Assembly (NCBI GenBank): GCA_027295435.1
Contig: JAPUKX010000308.1
Span: 1 to 5,379, forward strand
Direction of reading: 5' to 3'
From: Planctomycetota bacterium
GTDB lineage: Bacteria > Planctomycetota > Phycisphaerae > Phycisphaerales > SM1A02
Length of the DNA: 5,379 nt
How positions within the stretch are numbered: position 1 is the stretch's first letter; the number at the start of each line of letters is the position of its first letter. A model generated the notes under the pieces. The model was not told the DNA's origin. It searched no databases and worked only from the letters and a program-made list of their open reading frames with translations. Shown here one piece after another: positions 1-5,379 of the stretch. Made by a program: the position numbers and the translations under genes.

Positions 1-4
1 GACT

Positions 5-24
5 CAGAGCTCTGGGGCCAGAGC
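5..24. repeat. Overlapping short palindromes upstream of the hydrolase gene
   Basis: The sequence CAGAGCTCTG (5-14) is a perfect 10-bp palindrome. It overlaps a second inverted repeat with arms GCTCTGG (9-15) and CCAGAGC (18-24), so the unit CAGAGC occurs three times in alternating orientation within 20 bp, ending 15 nt before the start codon at 40. This could be an operator or a small hairpin in the leader. The window begins only 4 nt upstream, so a promoter cannot be judged and no regulator is visible. The symmetry is real; any function is inference. Confidence 0.3.
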
Positions 25-39
25 GACTACGCTATTACC

Positions 40-1104
40 ATGGACACCCTGAACCGACGAACGTTCCTCGCCGCATCCGCGGCCTCCGTCCCGTTTCTCT
101 CGGCTATGTCATCGGCATCATCGAGAGCGTCGCAGCCCGGCCCAAGCCGACCGCTGGCCATCAGCTCCCGCAACGGGACGCCCGCGGTCAAGCGAACGAT
201 GGAGCTGCTGCGTGGCGGCGCCGATCCGCTCGAAGCGATCGTGGCGGGGATCACGCTGGTCGAAAACGATCCCAACGACATGTCCGTCGGCTACGGTGGA
301 CTTCCCAACGAGCAAGGCGTCGTGGAGCTTGACGCCTCGGTCATGCACGGCCCGACCCACAAGGCGGGAGCGGTCGCGGCGCTGCAGAACATTCGCAACC
401 CGGCCCAGGTCGCCCTGGAAGTGCTGCGGCGGACCGATCACGTCCTGCTCGTGGGCGAGGGCGCCCTGGCCTTTGCCAAGGCCGTCGGCTTCAAGCCGCA
501 GAACCTGCTCACCGACCAGGCCCGCGAAGCCTGGCTGCGATGGAAGCAGCAGCTCAACCCTCGCGATGACTGGCTCGACAAAGATCAACAAGTGGACACG
601 AGCGCCGAGAGTCGTGCGGGCGCAGGGCCGGGGGGCGGTATCCCGTTCACCCACGGCACCATTCACTGCTCGGCCGTCGACGCAAACGGAGATCTCGGCG
701 CATGCACCTCGACCAGCGGGCTGAGCTACAAGCTTCCCGGGCGGGTCGGTGATTCGCCGATCATCGGGGCCGGGATGTTTGTGGACAATGAGGTCGGGTC
801 AGCCGGGGCCACCGGGCGCGGCGAGGCGGTCATCCAATCCTGCGGTGCGTTCCAGGCAGTCCAGCATATGGCCGACGGCAACGACCCCACCGAAGCGTGC
901 CTGCGAGTGCTCAAATGGATCGCCGATCACACCAAGCGCCGTGATCTGCTCAATGATCGCGGGGAGCCGAACTTCAACGTGATCATGTACGCGCTGCGCA
1001 AGGACGGGGCCTACGGCAGCGCCGCGATGCGCCAGGGCAGCTCATTTAGCGTCCACGACGGCGTCGAGGGCCGCCACGAACCCTGTGCCTCTCTGTTTGA
1101 ATAG
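40..1104 (+). CDS. Tat-exported N4-(beta-N-acetylglucosaminyl)-L-asparaginase family hydrolase
   Basis: This 354-residue protein belongs to the glycosylasparaginase/isoaspartyl peptidase Ntn-hydrolase family. Family members cleave the amide between GlcNAc and asparagine, or related asparaginyl amides, after self-cleavage frees an N-terminal threonine. The N-terminus has a twin-arginine signal (NRRTFLAAS, residues 5-13) and a short hydrophobic stretch to about 27, so export to the periplasm is likely. Family blocks follow: SVGYGGLPN (82-90), LDASVMHG (97-104), HVLLVGEGAL (134-143), the cleavage site HGTI (205-208) with predicted nucleophile Thr207, TSG (225-227), GRVGDSPIIGAG (234-245) with likely substrate-binding Arg235 and Asp238, and ATGRGE (257-262). 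Length is normal for the family and the C-terminus appears complete. The residue before the nucleophile is Gly, where the well-studied human and Flavobacterium enzymes have Asp. No strong Shine-Dalgarno precedes the ATG, but the Tat motif directly after it supports this start. Exact substrate is uncertain; a plain asparaginase or isoaspartyl peptidase is the alternative. Confidence 0.93.
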   Translation: MDTLNRRTFLAASAASVPFLSAMSSASSRASQPGPSRPLAISSRNGTPAVKRTMELLRGGADPLEAIVAGITLVENDPNDMSVGYGGLPNEQGVVELDASVMHGPTHKAGAVAALQNIRNPAQVALEVLRRTDHVLLVGEGALAFAKAVGFKPQNLLTDQAREAWLRWKQQLNPRDDWLDKDQQVDTSAESRAGAGPGGGIPFTHGTIHCSAVDANGDLGACTSTSGLSYKLPGRVGDSPIIGAGMFVDNEVGSAGATGRGEAVIQSCGAFQAVQHMADGNDPTEACLRVLKWIADHTKRRDLLNDRGEPNFNVIMYALRKDGAYGSAAMRQGSSFSVHDGVEGRHEPCASLFE

Positions 1105-1139
1105 AACATCCCGCATCGCGCTCCGGGCGACGGCTGAAC

Positions 1140-1256
1140 TCGGCTGGGCCGATCGTGGGGCCGATCCTCGCCCTGGCCTTCGGGTGGGGGCCGGCCTGGC
1201 TGTGGATCATCCTCGGGGCCATCTTCGACGGCGGTGCAATTGTGATGCGCAGCCGC
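1140..1256 (+). pseudogene. cstA: Remnant of a CstA-type carbon starvation/peptide transporter (internal membrane fragment)
   Basis: The frame with codons at 1140, 1143 and so on is open from 1101 to a stop at 1443-1445. From 1140 it reads SAGPIVGPI, then LALAFGWGP, then AWLWIILGAIF, ending at 1226. This closely resembles, as I recall the family, the conserved CstA block in the N-terminal part of the protein (E. coli: GAGPLVGPVLAAQMGYLP followed by an IWLL-type helix). A following GGAIVMRSRM (1230-1259) may match CstA's GGxxHDF..LVMS.R region after a small in-frame deletion; that part is weaker. Upstream (RRLN) and downstream (about 1260-1341) match nothing I recognise. CstA is a transporter of roughly 700 residues, so only about 30-40 residues survive, with no proper start; the first candidate start, GTG at 1155, lies inside the homologous block. 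Third positions are almost all G or C, so the fragment has not visibly decayed. A newly arisen small membrane protein is a less likely alternative. Confidence 0.6.
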
Positions 1257-1331
1257 ATGTGGATGCACATCGACGAACAGGGCGTCTGTCCTTATCATCT
1301 GAGCTCGAATCAGTCTGCAGAGTCCCGCCCC

Positions 1332-1335
1332 GGAG
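1332..1335 (+). promoter_or_regulatory. Ribosome binding site of the aminotransferase gene
   Basis: GGAG lies 6 nt before the ATG at 1342. This supports that start over the reading frame that enters from upstream in a different phase. Confidence 0.55.
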
Positions 1336-1341
1336 CCAGCC

Positions 1342-2613
1342 ATGCCCAGCGTGACCACAGCGCAGCAGAAGCCGGCCATCCTGGGCGGGTCGCCGGCCGT
1401 CGAGCTCGACCAGGCCCGGGCCAACCGCTGGCCGATCATCACTGACGAAGATGAAGCGGCGGTGTTGGCCGTCCTGCGCTGCGGGCAATTGTCGATCCAC
1501 GAAGAGGTCGCGGCCCTGGAAGCGGACTATCGGCGATGGCTGGGGGTGACCCATGCCCTGGCTCACTGCAACGGAACGTCCGCGATCCTCGCCGCCCTGC
1601 ACGCCTTCGGTCTCGAGCCGGGCGATGAGGTGATCGTCCCGTCCGCAACCTACTGGGCGTCCGTCACGCCGGTATTGCATTGCGGCGGCATCCCCGTCTT
1701 TGCCGAAACCGAGGAGCAATGTCTCGGTCTCGATCCCGGCGACGTCGAGAACAAGATCACCGATCGCACGAGGGCGATCATCGTCGTGCACCTGTTCGGC
1801 ATGCCGTCGCGCATGGATGAGTTGCTCGCTATCGCTCGCCGGAACAACCTTCGAGTGTTGGAGGATGCCTCCCACGCACACGGGGCAAGCTATCACGGTC
1901 GGCCGATCGGAACGCTTGGCGACGCGGCGGTCTTCAGCATGCAGACCAACAAGCTGTGTCCGGCCGGCGAAGGCGGCATGCTCGTCACGGGCGACGGTGA
2001 GCTGTGGGAGAGGGCGCTGCGGCTGGGCCATTACGAGCGGCTGCTCGATCTACCGTCGCCGAACCGGCGGTTTGCCGCGACCGGCTTCGGATTGAAGCTT
2101 CGCATGTCGCCGATGAACGCCGCGGTCGCGCGCGTCCAGTTGCGCCATCTTGAGCAGCGCAACCGTCAGCGCAACGAGAACATCCTCTATCTTTCCGAGA
2201 AGCTGGAATCCTTGGGCCTTCAAACGTTTCGCGCCCAGCCTGATGTGCAACGCGTCTATTTCGAGTTCCACGTTCGATATGACGAACGGGCCACCGGCCT
2301 GCCGATTGCGGATCTGGTGGGTGCGCTTCAGGCCGAAGGCGCCCACGTCCAGCGGCCGCAATACCCGTTGCTGCACCAGCAGCCGCTGTTTGCGGAAGGG
2401 CACTGGGCGAAGATCGCCAGATTGCGGCCGAGCCCGCAGCGCCCATTGCCGATGTATGATCCCCAGGCCCTGCCTCGTACTGAAGCGGGCAACGGGTCGC
2501 TGCTCAAATTACCGTGCTTTCCCAGGGCCGACCAGGCGCTGCTTGATCAATACGCGTTAGCGTTCGAGAAGACCCTGGGCCACGCAGACGAACTGCCACG
2601 AGCCGCAACATGA
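1342..2613 (+). CDS. DegT/DnrJ/EryC1/StrS family PLP-dependent aminotransferase
   Basis: This 423-residue cytoplasmic protein is a fold-type I aminotransferase of the DegT/StrS family. Members transfer an amino group, usually from glutamate or glutamine, to a keto-sugar or keto-cyclitol. Visible landmarks are the N-terminal LGGSPAV (14-20) and WPIITDEDE (30-38) typical of the StsC/AHBA-synthase-like branch, NGTSA (77-81) for cofactor phosphate contact, GDEVIVPSATYWAS (94-107), HLFGMPSRMD (150-159), EDASHAHGA (174-182) with Asp175 expected to pair with the pyridine nitrogen, and SMQTNKLCPAGEGGML (199-214) with Lys204 as the predicted Schiff-base lysine. The C-terminal domain includes HVQRPQYPLLHQQPLF (about 335-350). 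All catalytic residues are present and the length is normal. The stop overlaps the next start in ATGA, so the protein is probably co-translated with the acyltransferase. No nucleotide-sugar genes are nearby, so the substrate cannot be named. A dehydratase-type relative is unlikely because the PLP lysine is intact. Confidence 0.93.
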   Translation: MPSVTTAQQKPAILGGSPAVELDQARANRWPIITDEDEAAVLAVLRCGQLSIHEEVAALEADYRRWLGVTHALAHCNGTSAILAALHAFGLEPGDEVIVPSATYWASVTPVLHCGGIPVFAETEEQCLGLDPGDVENKITDRTRAIIVVHLFGMPSRMDELLAIARRNNLRVLEDASHAHGASYHGRPIGTLGDAAVFSMQTNKLCPAGEGGMLVTGDGELWERALRLGHYERLLDLPSPNRRFAATGFGLKLRMSPMNAAVARVQLRHLEQRNRQRNENILYLSEKLESLGLQTFRAQPDVQRVYFEFHVRYDERATGLPIADLVGALQAEGAHVQRPQYPLLHQQPLFAEGHWAKIARLRPSPQRPLPMYDPQALPRTEAGNGSLLKLPCFPRADQALLDQYALAFEKTLGHADELPRAAT

Positions 2614-3344
2614 CCGATCCACGCCGCGCCGAAGGCGGGCCACCCACCGCGTACGAGATCGAGCGTCGATTTCGAAGCCCCGCGGTGATCGTGACCCGCT
2701 CCGTCATTCTTGGATCGATGGGTGCGCTTCGGGCGGCGCGAAGCTTCGGTTGGCACGCTGAGGGTCTGCACCATTTTCAGGATCTCGAACCACCGCTGAT
2801 TCTGGCCGCCAACCATCAGAGCCACGCCGACACCGCGGCGATACTCGGGACCCTTCCCCGCCCGGTGCGCGAGCGGACCGCGGTCGCAGCGGCTCTGGAC
2901 GTGTTCGGCCGGGCGGACAACGGCAGGATGCCATCGCTGAAACGAGAATGTATTCAACTGGTTGTTGCCGCGGGATTCCACGCCTTTGCATTTGATCGAC
3001 ACGGCCCACCGTTGCGATCAGTCCGCACCGCGGCGCAGCTGATTCGTAATGGCTGGAACCTGCTGCTGTACCCGGAAGGCACACGGAGCCGTACGGGTGA
3101 AATGGCGCCGTTCAAAGCCGGCGTCGGAGCGCTGGCTCGATTCACTCGCCGCTCGGTCATCCCGATCCACGTCGTAGGCGGAAGACGCATCCTGCCCTGC
3201 GGGGCGATCATCCCTCGACCCGGTCAGATCACCGTCCGCTACGGCCCGCCGCTGCGGTACCAGCGGGGCGAAACACTGGCGGGCTTCACCTTGAGGTTGC
3301 AGGCTCGCGTGCAAACGTTGAGATCGCCCCACGGCCGGGAATAG
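2610..3344 (+). CDS. PlsC-like lysophospholipid acyltransferase (1-acylglycerol-3-phosphate acyltransferase family)
   Basis: This 244-residue protein has the LPLAT/PlsC acyltransferase signature. The family moves an acyl chain from acyl-CoA or acyl-ACP onto a hydroxyl, classically the sn-2 position of lysophosphatidic acid at the inner membrane face. Motif I, the H(X)4D catalytic dyad, is NHQSHAD (68-74) with His69 and Asp74. A basic segment with AFAFDR (125-130) fits motif II. Motif III is YPEGTRSRTGEMAPFKAG (154-171), where the EGTRS loop binds acceptor phosphate. Motif IV is VIPIHVVGG (183-191). PRPGQITVRYGPPL (202-215) is the usual C-terminal strand. A moderately hydrophobic stretch at 25-40 may associate with the membrane. 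No clear Shine-Dalgarno precedes the ATG. The start lies inside the aminotransferase stop (ATGA), so translation is probably coupled. The family is certain; the acceptor is not, and the partner gene leaves open an amino-sugar or glycolipid acceptor instead of lysophosphatidate. Confidence 0.9.
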   Translation: MTDPRRAEGGPPTAYEIERRFRSPAVIVTRSVILGSMGALRAARSFGWHAEGLHHFQDLEPPLILAANHQSHADTAAILGTLPRPVRERTAVAAALDVFGRADNGRMPSLKRECIQLVVAAGFHAFAFDRHGPPLRSVRTAAQLIRNGWNLLLYPEGTRSRTGEMAPFKAGVGALARFTRRSVIPIHVVGGRRILPCGAIIPRPGQITVRYGPPLRYQRGETLAGFTLRLQARVQTLRSPHGRE

Positions 3345-3359
3345 CCCACTCCCGCCTAG

Positions 3360-3391
3360 GCCTCGGTGCCTTCGTGCCTCGGTACCTCGCC
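3360..3391. repeat. Degenerate 8-bp tandem repeat (GCCTCGGT)
   Basis: Four contiguous octamers occupy this span: GCCTCGGT (3360-3367), GCCTTCGT (3368-3375), GCCTCGGT (3376-3383) and ACCTCGCC (3384-3391). A partial unit, GCCTAGG (3354-3360), overlaps the front. The array begins 15 nt after the acyltransferase stop and lies wholly in the spacer. It resembles the octameric intergenic repeats (CTCGGTGC/CTTCGTGC types) I recall from planctomycetes and other free-living bacteria. The array can be read directly; wider dispersal in the genome is inference. Confidence 0.6.
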
Positions 3392-3503
3392 CCGATACGA
3401 CTGCCCCCCTTTTTCTTTCGGCGAGCGTCTTGGCGAGTTGGTCTATCATCCATGACCGGAGCCTCGCACGGCATGATTGCCTACGCCCAGCACGGGCGGA
3501 GCC

Positions 3504-3510
3504 GAAGGGG
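3504..3510 (+). promoter_or_regulatory. Ribosome binding site that fixes the CNNM gene start
   Basis: GAAGGGG ends 5 nt before the ATG at 3516. It is the best Shine-Dalgarno-like sequence in the window and decides for this ATG over the upstream in-frame TTG at 3477, which has no such site. Confidence 0.6.
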
Positions 3511-3515
3511 ATCGC

Positions 3516-4799
3516 ATGCTCGGTTGGTCGGCCATCGACATCCCGATGCTGACACTTCTACCCGTCCTGCTGCTGCTGAGCGGTTTCTTCTCCGGCTCGG
3601 AAACGGCACTGTTCGCCCTGACGGAAACCGAGCGGATGGCGCTGCGGCGCCGCGAGTCGTTCGCCGCCCGTGCGGTGCAAGCACTGTTGGCCAACCCACG
3701 CCTGCTGCTGATCACGGTCCTCCTGGGGAATATGACCGTCAACGTCCTTTACTTTGTGATCAGCTCCGTGCTGGTAATGAACTCTGAGCTTGGCGTGTGG
3801 GGCAGATTCGCGCTGGCCGGGCTCTTCCTGGTTTCGATCGTCCTCCTGGGCGAAGTGATGCCGAAACTGGTCGCGAACGCGCGGCGCGCCACGTTCAGCG
3901 CGCTGATCGCGCCTCCGCTGCTGGCGTTGCACCAGCTGATCGGCCCGCTACGGAGGGGGCTGGACAAACTTGTCGTGACGCCGCTCAGTCGCTTGACCGC
4001 TCCCCCCGAAGCCCCGCCCCGTTTGGATCACGACGAGTTGGCGGCACTGCTGGAACTCTCAGGGCACACCGGAGTCATCGATGCCGAGGAGCAGCGCCTC
4101 CTCCAGGACGTACTCAATCTCGGGCGACTGAAAGTGCGCCACGTGATGACGCCGCGGGTGCGCATCGCTGCGGTCCCCGTGACCGGGACGCGCGAGAATG
4201 TCCTCGAACTGGTTCGCCAGACGAGGCTGACCAGGTTGCCGGTGTATGACGGCGACCTCGATAACATCATCGGCCTGCTCCACGTCAAGAGCTACCTGCT
4301 TGATCGACAGGCCCAGACGGCATCAATTCGTGACCGCGTCGAGCCGGTCAGGTTCGTGCCGGAGATGGCGAGTCTCGACCAGCTTCTCAACCATTTCCGA
4401 AGCACACAGACACCACTGGCGATGGTGGTCGATGAGTTCGGTGGTACAGCCGGAATCGTCGCCATCGAAGATGTCGTGGAGGAGCTTGTCGGCGATATCA
4501 GCGCGGCCGGCGAAGAGACGCAGGCTCAGCCGCAGTTGATCGGACGCAACCGGTGGCGTGTCGGCGGTGACCTCAGCGTGCACGAATGGGCGGCCGCGTT
4601 CGGCCAGCAGCTCATCTCACCTCGGGTGGCGACGCTCAGCGGCCTGATCACGGCGCATCTGGGTCGCCCGCCGGACGTCGGCGATACCGTACAGCTTGGC
4701 AACGTGCGCCTCGAGGTGGAGCAGGTGGATCACGCCCGCGTGGCCACCGCCATCGTCACGCTCCTCGACGAGCAGCCGCCGGGAGCGCTGGCGACATGA
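3516..4799 (+). CDS. CNNM/DUF21 transmembrane protein with CBS pair and CorC_HlyC domain (hemolysin-C/CorC-like)
   Basis: Read from the ATG at 3516, this 427-residue inner-membrane protein has the full CNNM architecture. The family, which includes bacterial CorB/MpfA-type proteins, is linked to Mg2+ and other divalent-cation transport or efflux; 'hemolysin' in older annotations is a legacy name. The DUF21 domain (about 8-150) has hydrophobic segments near 10-27, 64-86, 97-118 and 125-145. It carries the signatures FSGSETALFA (25-34), LLGNMTVNVL (69-78) and GEVMPKLVA (112-120), whose Glu-x-x-Pro-Lys is conserved in the family. The CBS pair follows: MTPRVRIAAVP begins CBS1 (211-221), with LPVYDGDLDNIIGLLHVK at 241-258. 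CBS2 contains VDEFGGTAGIVAIEDVVEE (305-323), the usual nucleotide-binding region. The CorC_HlyC domain occupies about 338-420 (RWRVGGDLSV, LSGLITAHLGRPPDVGD). All parts appear intact. An in-frame TTG at 3477 would add 13 unlikely residues. The stop overlaps the next CNNM gene by ATGA. Confidence 0.93.
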   Translation: MLGWSAIDIPMLTLLPVLLLLSGFFSGSETALFALTETERMALRRRESFAARAVQALLANPRLLLITVLLGNMTVNVLYFVISSVLVMNSELGVWGRFALAGLFLVSIVLLGEVMPKLVANARRATFSALIAPPLLALHQLIGPLRRGLDKLVVTPLSRLTAPPEAPPRLDHDELAALLELSGHTGVIDAEEQRLLQDVLNLGRLKVRHVMTPRVRIAAVPVTGTRENVLELVRQTRLTRLPVYDGDLDNIIGLLHVKSYLLDRQAQTASIRDRVEPVRFVPEMASLDQLLNHFRSTQTPLAMVVDEFGGTAGIVAIEDVVEELVGDISAAGEETQAQPQLIGRNRWRVGGDLSVHEWAAAFGQQLISPRVATLSGLITAHLGRPPDVGDTVQLGNVRLEVEQVDHARVATAIVTLLDEQPPGALAT

Positions 4800-5379
4800 C
4801 CTCGGCCGTCATCGTCGGCTACGGTGTTCTGAGCCTCCTCGGCGTGGTATTCAGCGCGCTGTTCTCCGGCCTGGAAACCGGCCTCTACACGCTCAACCGC
4901 GTGCGACTTCTGGTCCGCGCCGGCCGCCGCGACCCCAGCGCTATGCGCCTCCACGAGGAGCTTGAGCATCCCAACCGCTTGCTCACGACGCTCCTGCTAG
5001 GCAACAACATCGCCAACTACCTGGGCACCTTTGGCGTCGCCGCAATACTGAATCAGCTGGGATTCAACGCTCTGCTCAGCGTGGTGATCAATGCTGCAAT
5101 TCTCATTCCGGTCCTCTTTGTGCTGGGCGAGACGTTGCCGAAGGACCTCTTCCGCACGCATACCGACCGATGGTCATACGCGTGGTCGGGGTTTCTCGTC
5201 GCGTGCCGACGGTTGTTCACATGGATCGGCTTAGTGCCAATCGTGCAGATCTTCGGGACACTCGTCAGCCGAGTAATTGGCAGCGACACTACCTTGGCGC
5301 CGACGGCCCGGCAGCGCATCAGCCAGCTCATCAAGGAAGGCGTCGGCGTCGGTGTGCTCAGCGAGTCACAGACAACCTT
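4796..5379 (+). CDS. Second CNNM/DUF21 domain protein, 3' end beyond the window
   Basis: The frame opens at ATG 4796, overlapping the preceding stop, and runs without a stop to the window end, giving 194 residues and two extra bases. A GGGAG at 4781-4785, 10 nt upstream, may aid initiation. The visible part is a DUF21/CNNM membrane domain paralogous to its neighbour: FSGLETGLYTLNRVR (23-37) matches FSGSETALFALTETE, LLTTLLLGNNIANYLGTF (62-79) matches the LLGNMTVN block, and VLGETLPKDLFR (109-120) keeps the Glu-x-x-Pro-Lys motif. Hydrophobic segments lie near 6-24, 62-88, 92-116 and 130-157. The last residues (RQRISQLIKEG and VGVLSESQ, 172-191) look like the helical linker that precedes the CBS pair in this family. 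Whether CBS and CorC_HlyC domains follow cannot be seen. The ATGA overlap predicts co-translation and perhaps a heteromeric CNNM assembly, since family members dimerise. Confidence 0.88.
   Translation, partial: MTSAVIVGYGVLSLLGVVFSALFSGLETGLYTLNRVRLLVRAGRRDPSAMRLHEELEHPNRLLTTLLLGNNIANYLGTFGVAAILNQLGFNALLSVVINAAILIPVLFVLGETLPKDLFRTHTDRWSYAWSGFLVACRRLFTWIGLVPIVQIFGTLVSRVIGSDTTLAPTARQRISQLIKEGVGVGVLSESQTT

Larger units (their letters stand above)
3345..3515 (+). other. Intergenic spacer and leader of the CNNM operon
   Basis: The 171-nt spacer separates the acyltransferase from the CNNM pair. It holds the octamer repeat and then a 15-nt polypyrimidine tract (3404-3418, six C then mostly T). The rest has no convincing gene, well-spaced sigma-70 promoter or intrinsic terminator. 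The CNNM frame stays open upstream to a TTG at 3477, but the residues that extension would add (PTPSTGGAEGDR) do not look like part of the family, so I treat that stretch as untranslated leader. Confidence 0.5.

Noticed and set aside
118..666. Open frame of 182 codons on the - strand inside the hydrolase gene
   Set aside because: It is an antisense shadow of conserved hydrolase codons, with no family resemblance and no plausible leader.
1207..2031. Long open frame of 274 codons on the - strand opposite the aminotransferase
   Set aside because: It lies opposite a gene with intact catalytic motifs. Its translation is rich in Arg, Asp and Gly with no recognisable domain, as expected from the antisense of GC-rich coding DNA.
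3404..3418. C/T tract as an intrinsic terminator
   Set aside because: The six C and following T run are not directly preceded by a stable GC stem-loop. The nearest pairing (GGTGCC 3365-3370 with GGTACC 3381-3386) is weak and ends 17 nt before the tract.
3430..3449. TTGGCG and TATCAT as a sigma-70 promoter for the CNNM operon
   Set aside because: The two hexamers are only 8 nt apart, far from the 16-18 nt needed, and no alternative -35 sits at the right distance from TATCAT.
3477..3515. TTG at 3477 as the start of the CNNM protein
   Set aside because: It lacks a ribosome binding site, and the added residues precede the normal family N-terminus. The ATG at 3516 has GAAGGGG at good spacing.
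3374..3787. Open frame of 137 codons on the + strand across the spacer and the start of the CNNM gene
   Set aside because: It overlaps the conserved DUF21 coding region out of frame and its translation is low-complexity Arg/Ala/Pro-rich with no domain.
1..5379. A defence island, CRISPR array, mobile element or RNA gene
   Set aside because: Apart from the octamer array I saw no spaced repeats, transposase or integrase motifs, or tRNA-like cloverleaf. The genes are metabolic and membrane families with matching base composition.

Overview
This is a GC-rich bacterial window with strong G/C preference at third codon positions. Every supported gene lies on the + strand. The gene content suggests a Gram-negative environmental bacterium: a Tat-exported glycosylasparaginase-type hydrolase, a DegT-type aminotransferase, a PlsC-type acyltransferase, and two adjacent CNNM/DUF21 proteins. 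The hydrolase lineage, the paired CNNM genes and a degenerate 8-bp intergenic repeat fit a planctomycete or a similar free-living lineage. That placement is inference from gene content; no marker gene is present.

Layout: (1) 40-1104 encodes an N-terminal nucleophile hydrolase of the N4-(beta-N-acetylglucosaminyl)-L-asparaginase family with a twin-arginine signal. (2) 1105-1341 is a 237-nt gap with no complete gene. It carries a short in-frame stretch (about 1140-1226, perhaps to 1256) that reads like an internal membrane segment of the carbon-starvation peptide transporter CstA. (3) 1342-2613 encodes a PLP-dependent DegT/DnrJ/EryC1/StrS aminotransferase. Its stop codon overlaps the start of (4) 2610-3344, a PlsC-like acyltransferase, in an ATGA arrangement, so the two are probably co-translated. 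(5) 3345-3515 is a non-coding spacer with an octamer tandem repeat (3360-3391) and a polypyrimidine tract. (6) 3516-4799 encodes a full CNNM-CBS-CBS-CorC_HlyC membrane protein. It overlaps by ATGA (7) a second CNNM-domain protein starting at 4796, which runs off the end of the window.

Two translationally coupled pairs stand out: aminotransferase plus acyltransferase, and CNNM plus CNNM. The first could join amino-sugar formation to acylation or lipid work. The second looks like a paralogous pair acting together in divalent-cation handling. I see no tRNA, rRNA, CRISPR array, insertion sequence or phage gene. Most genes are ordinary family members. The least explained piece is the cstA-like remnant, followed by the octamer repeat.
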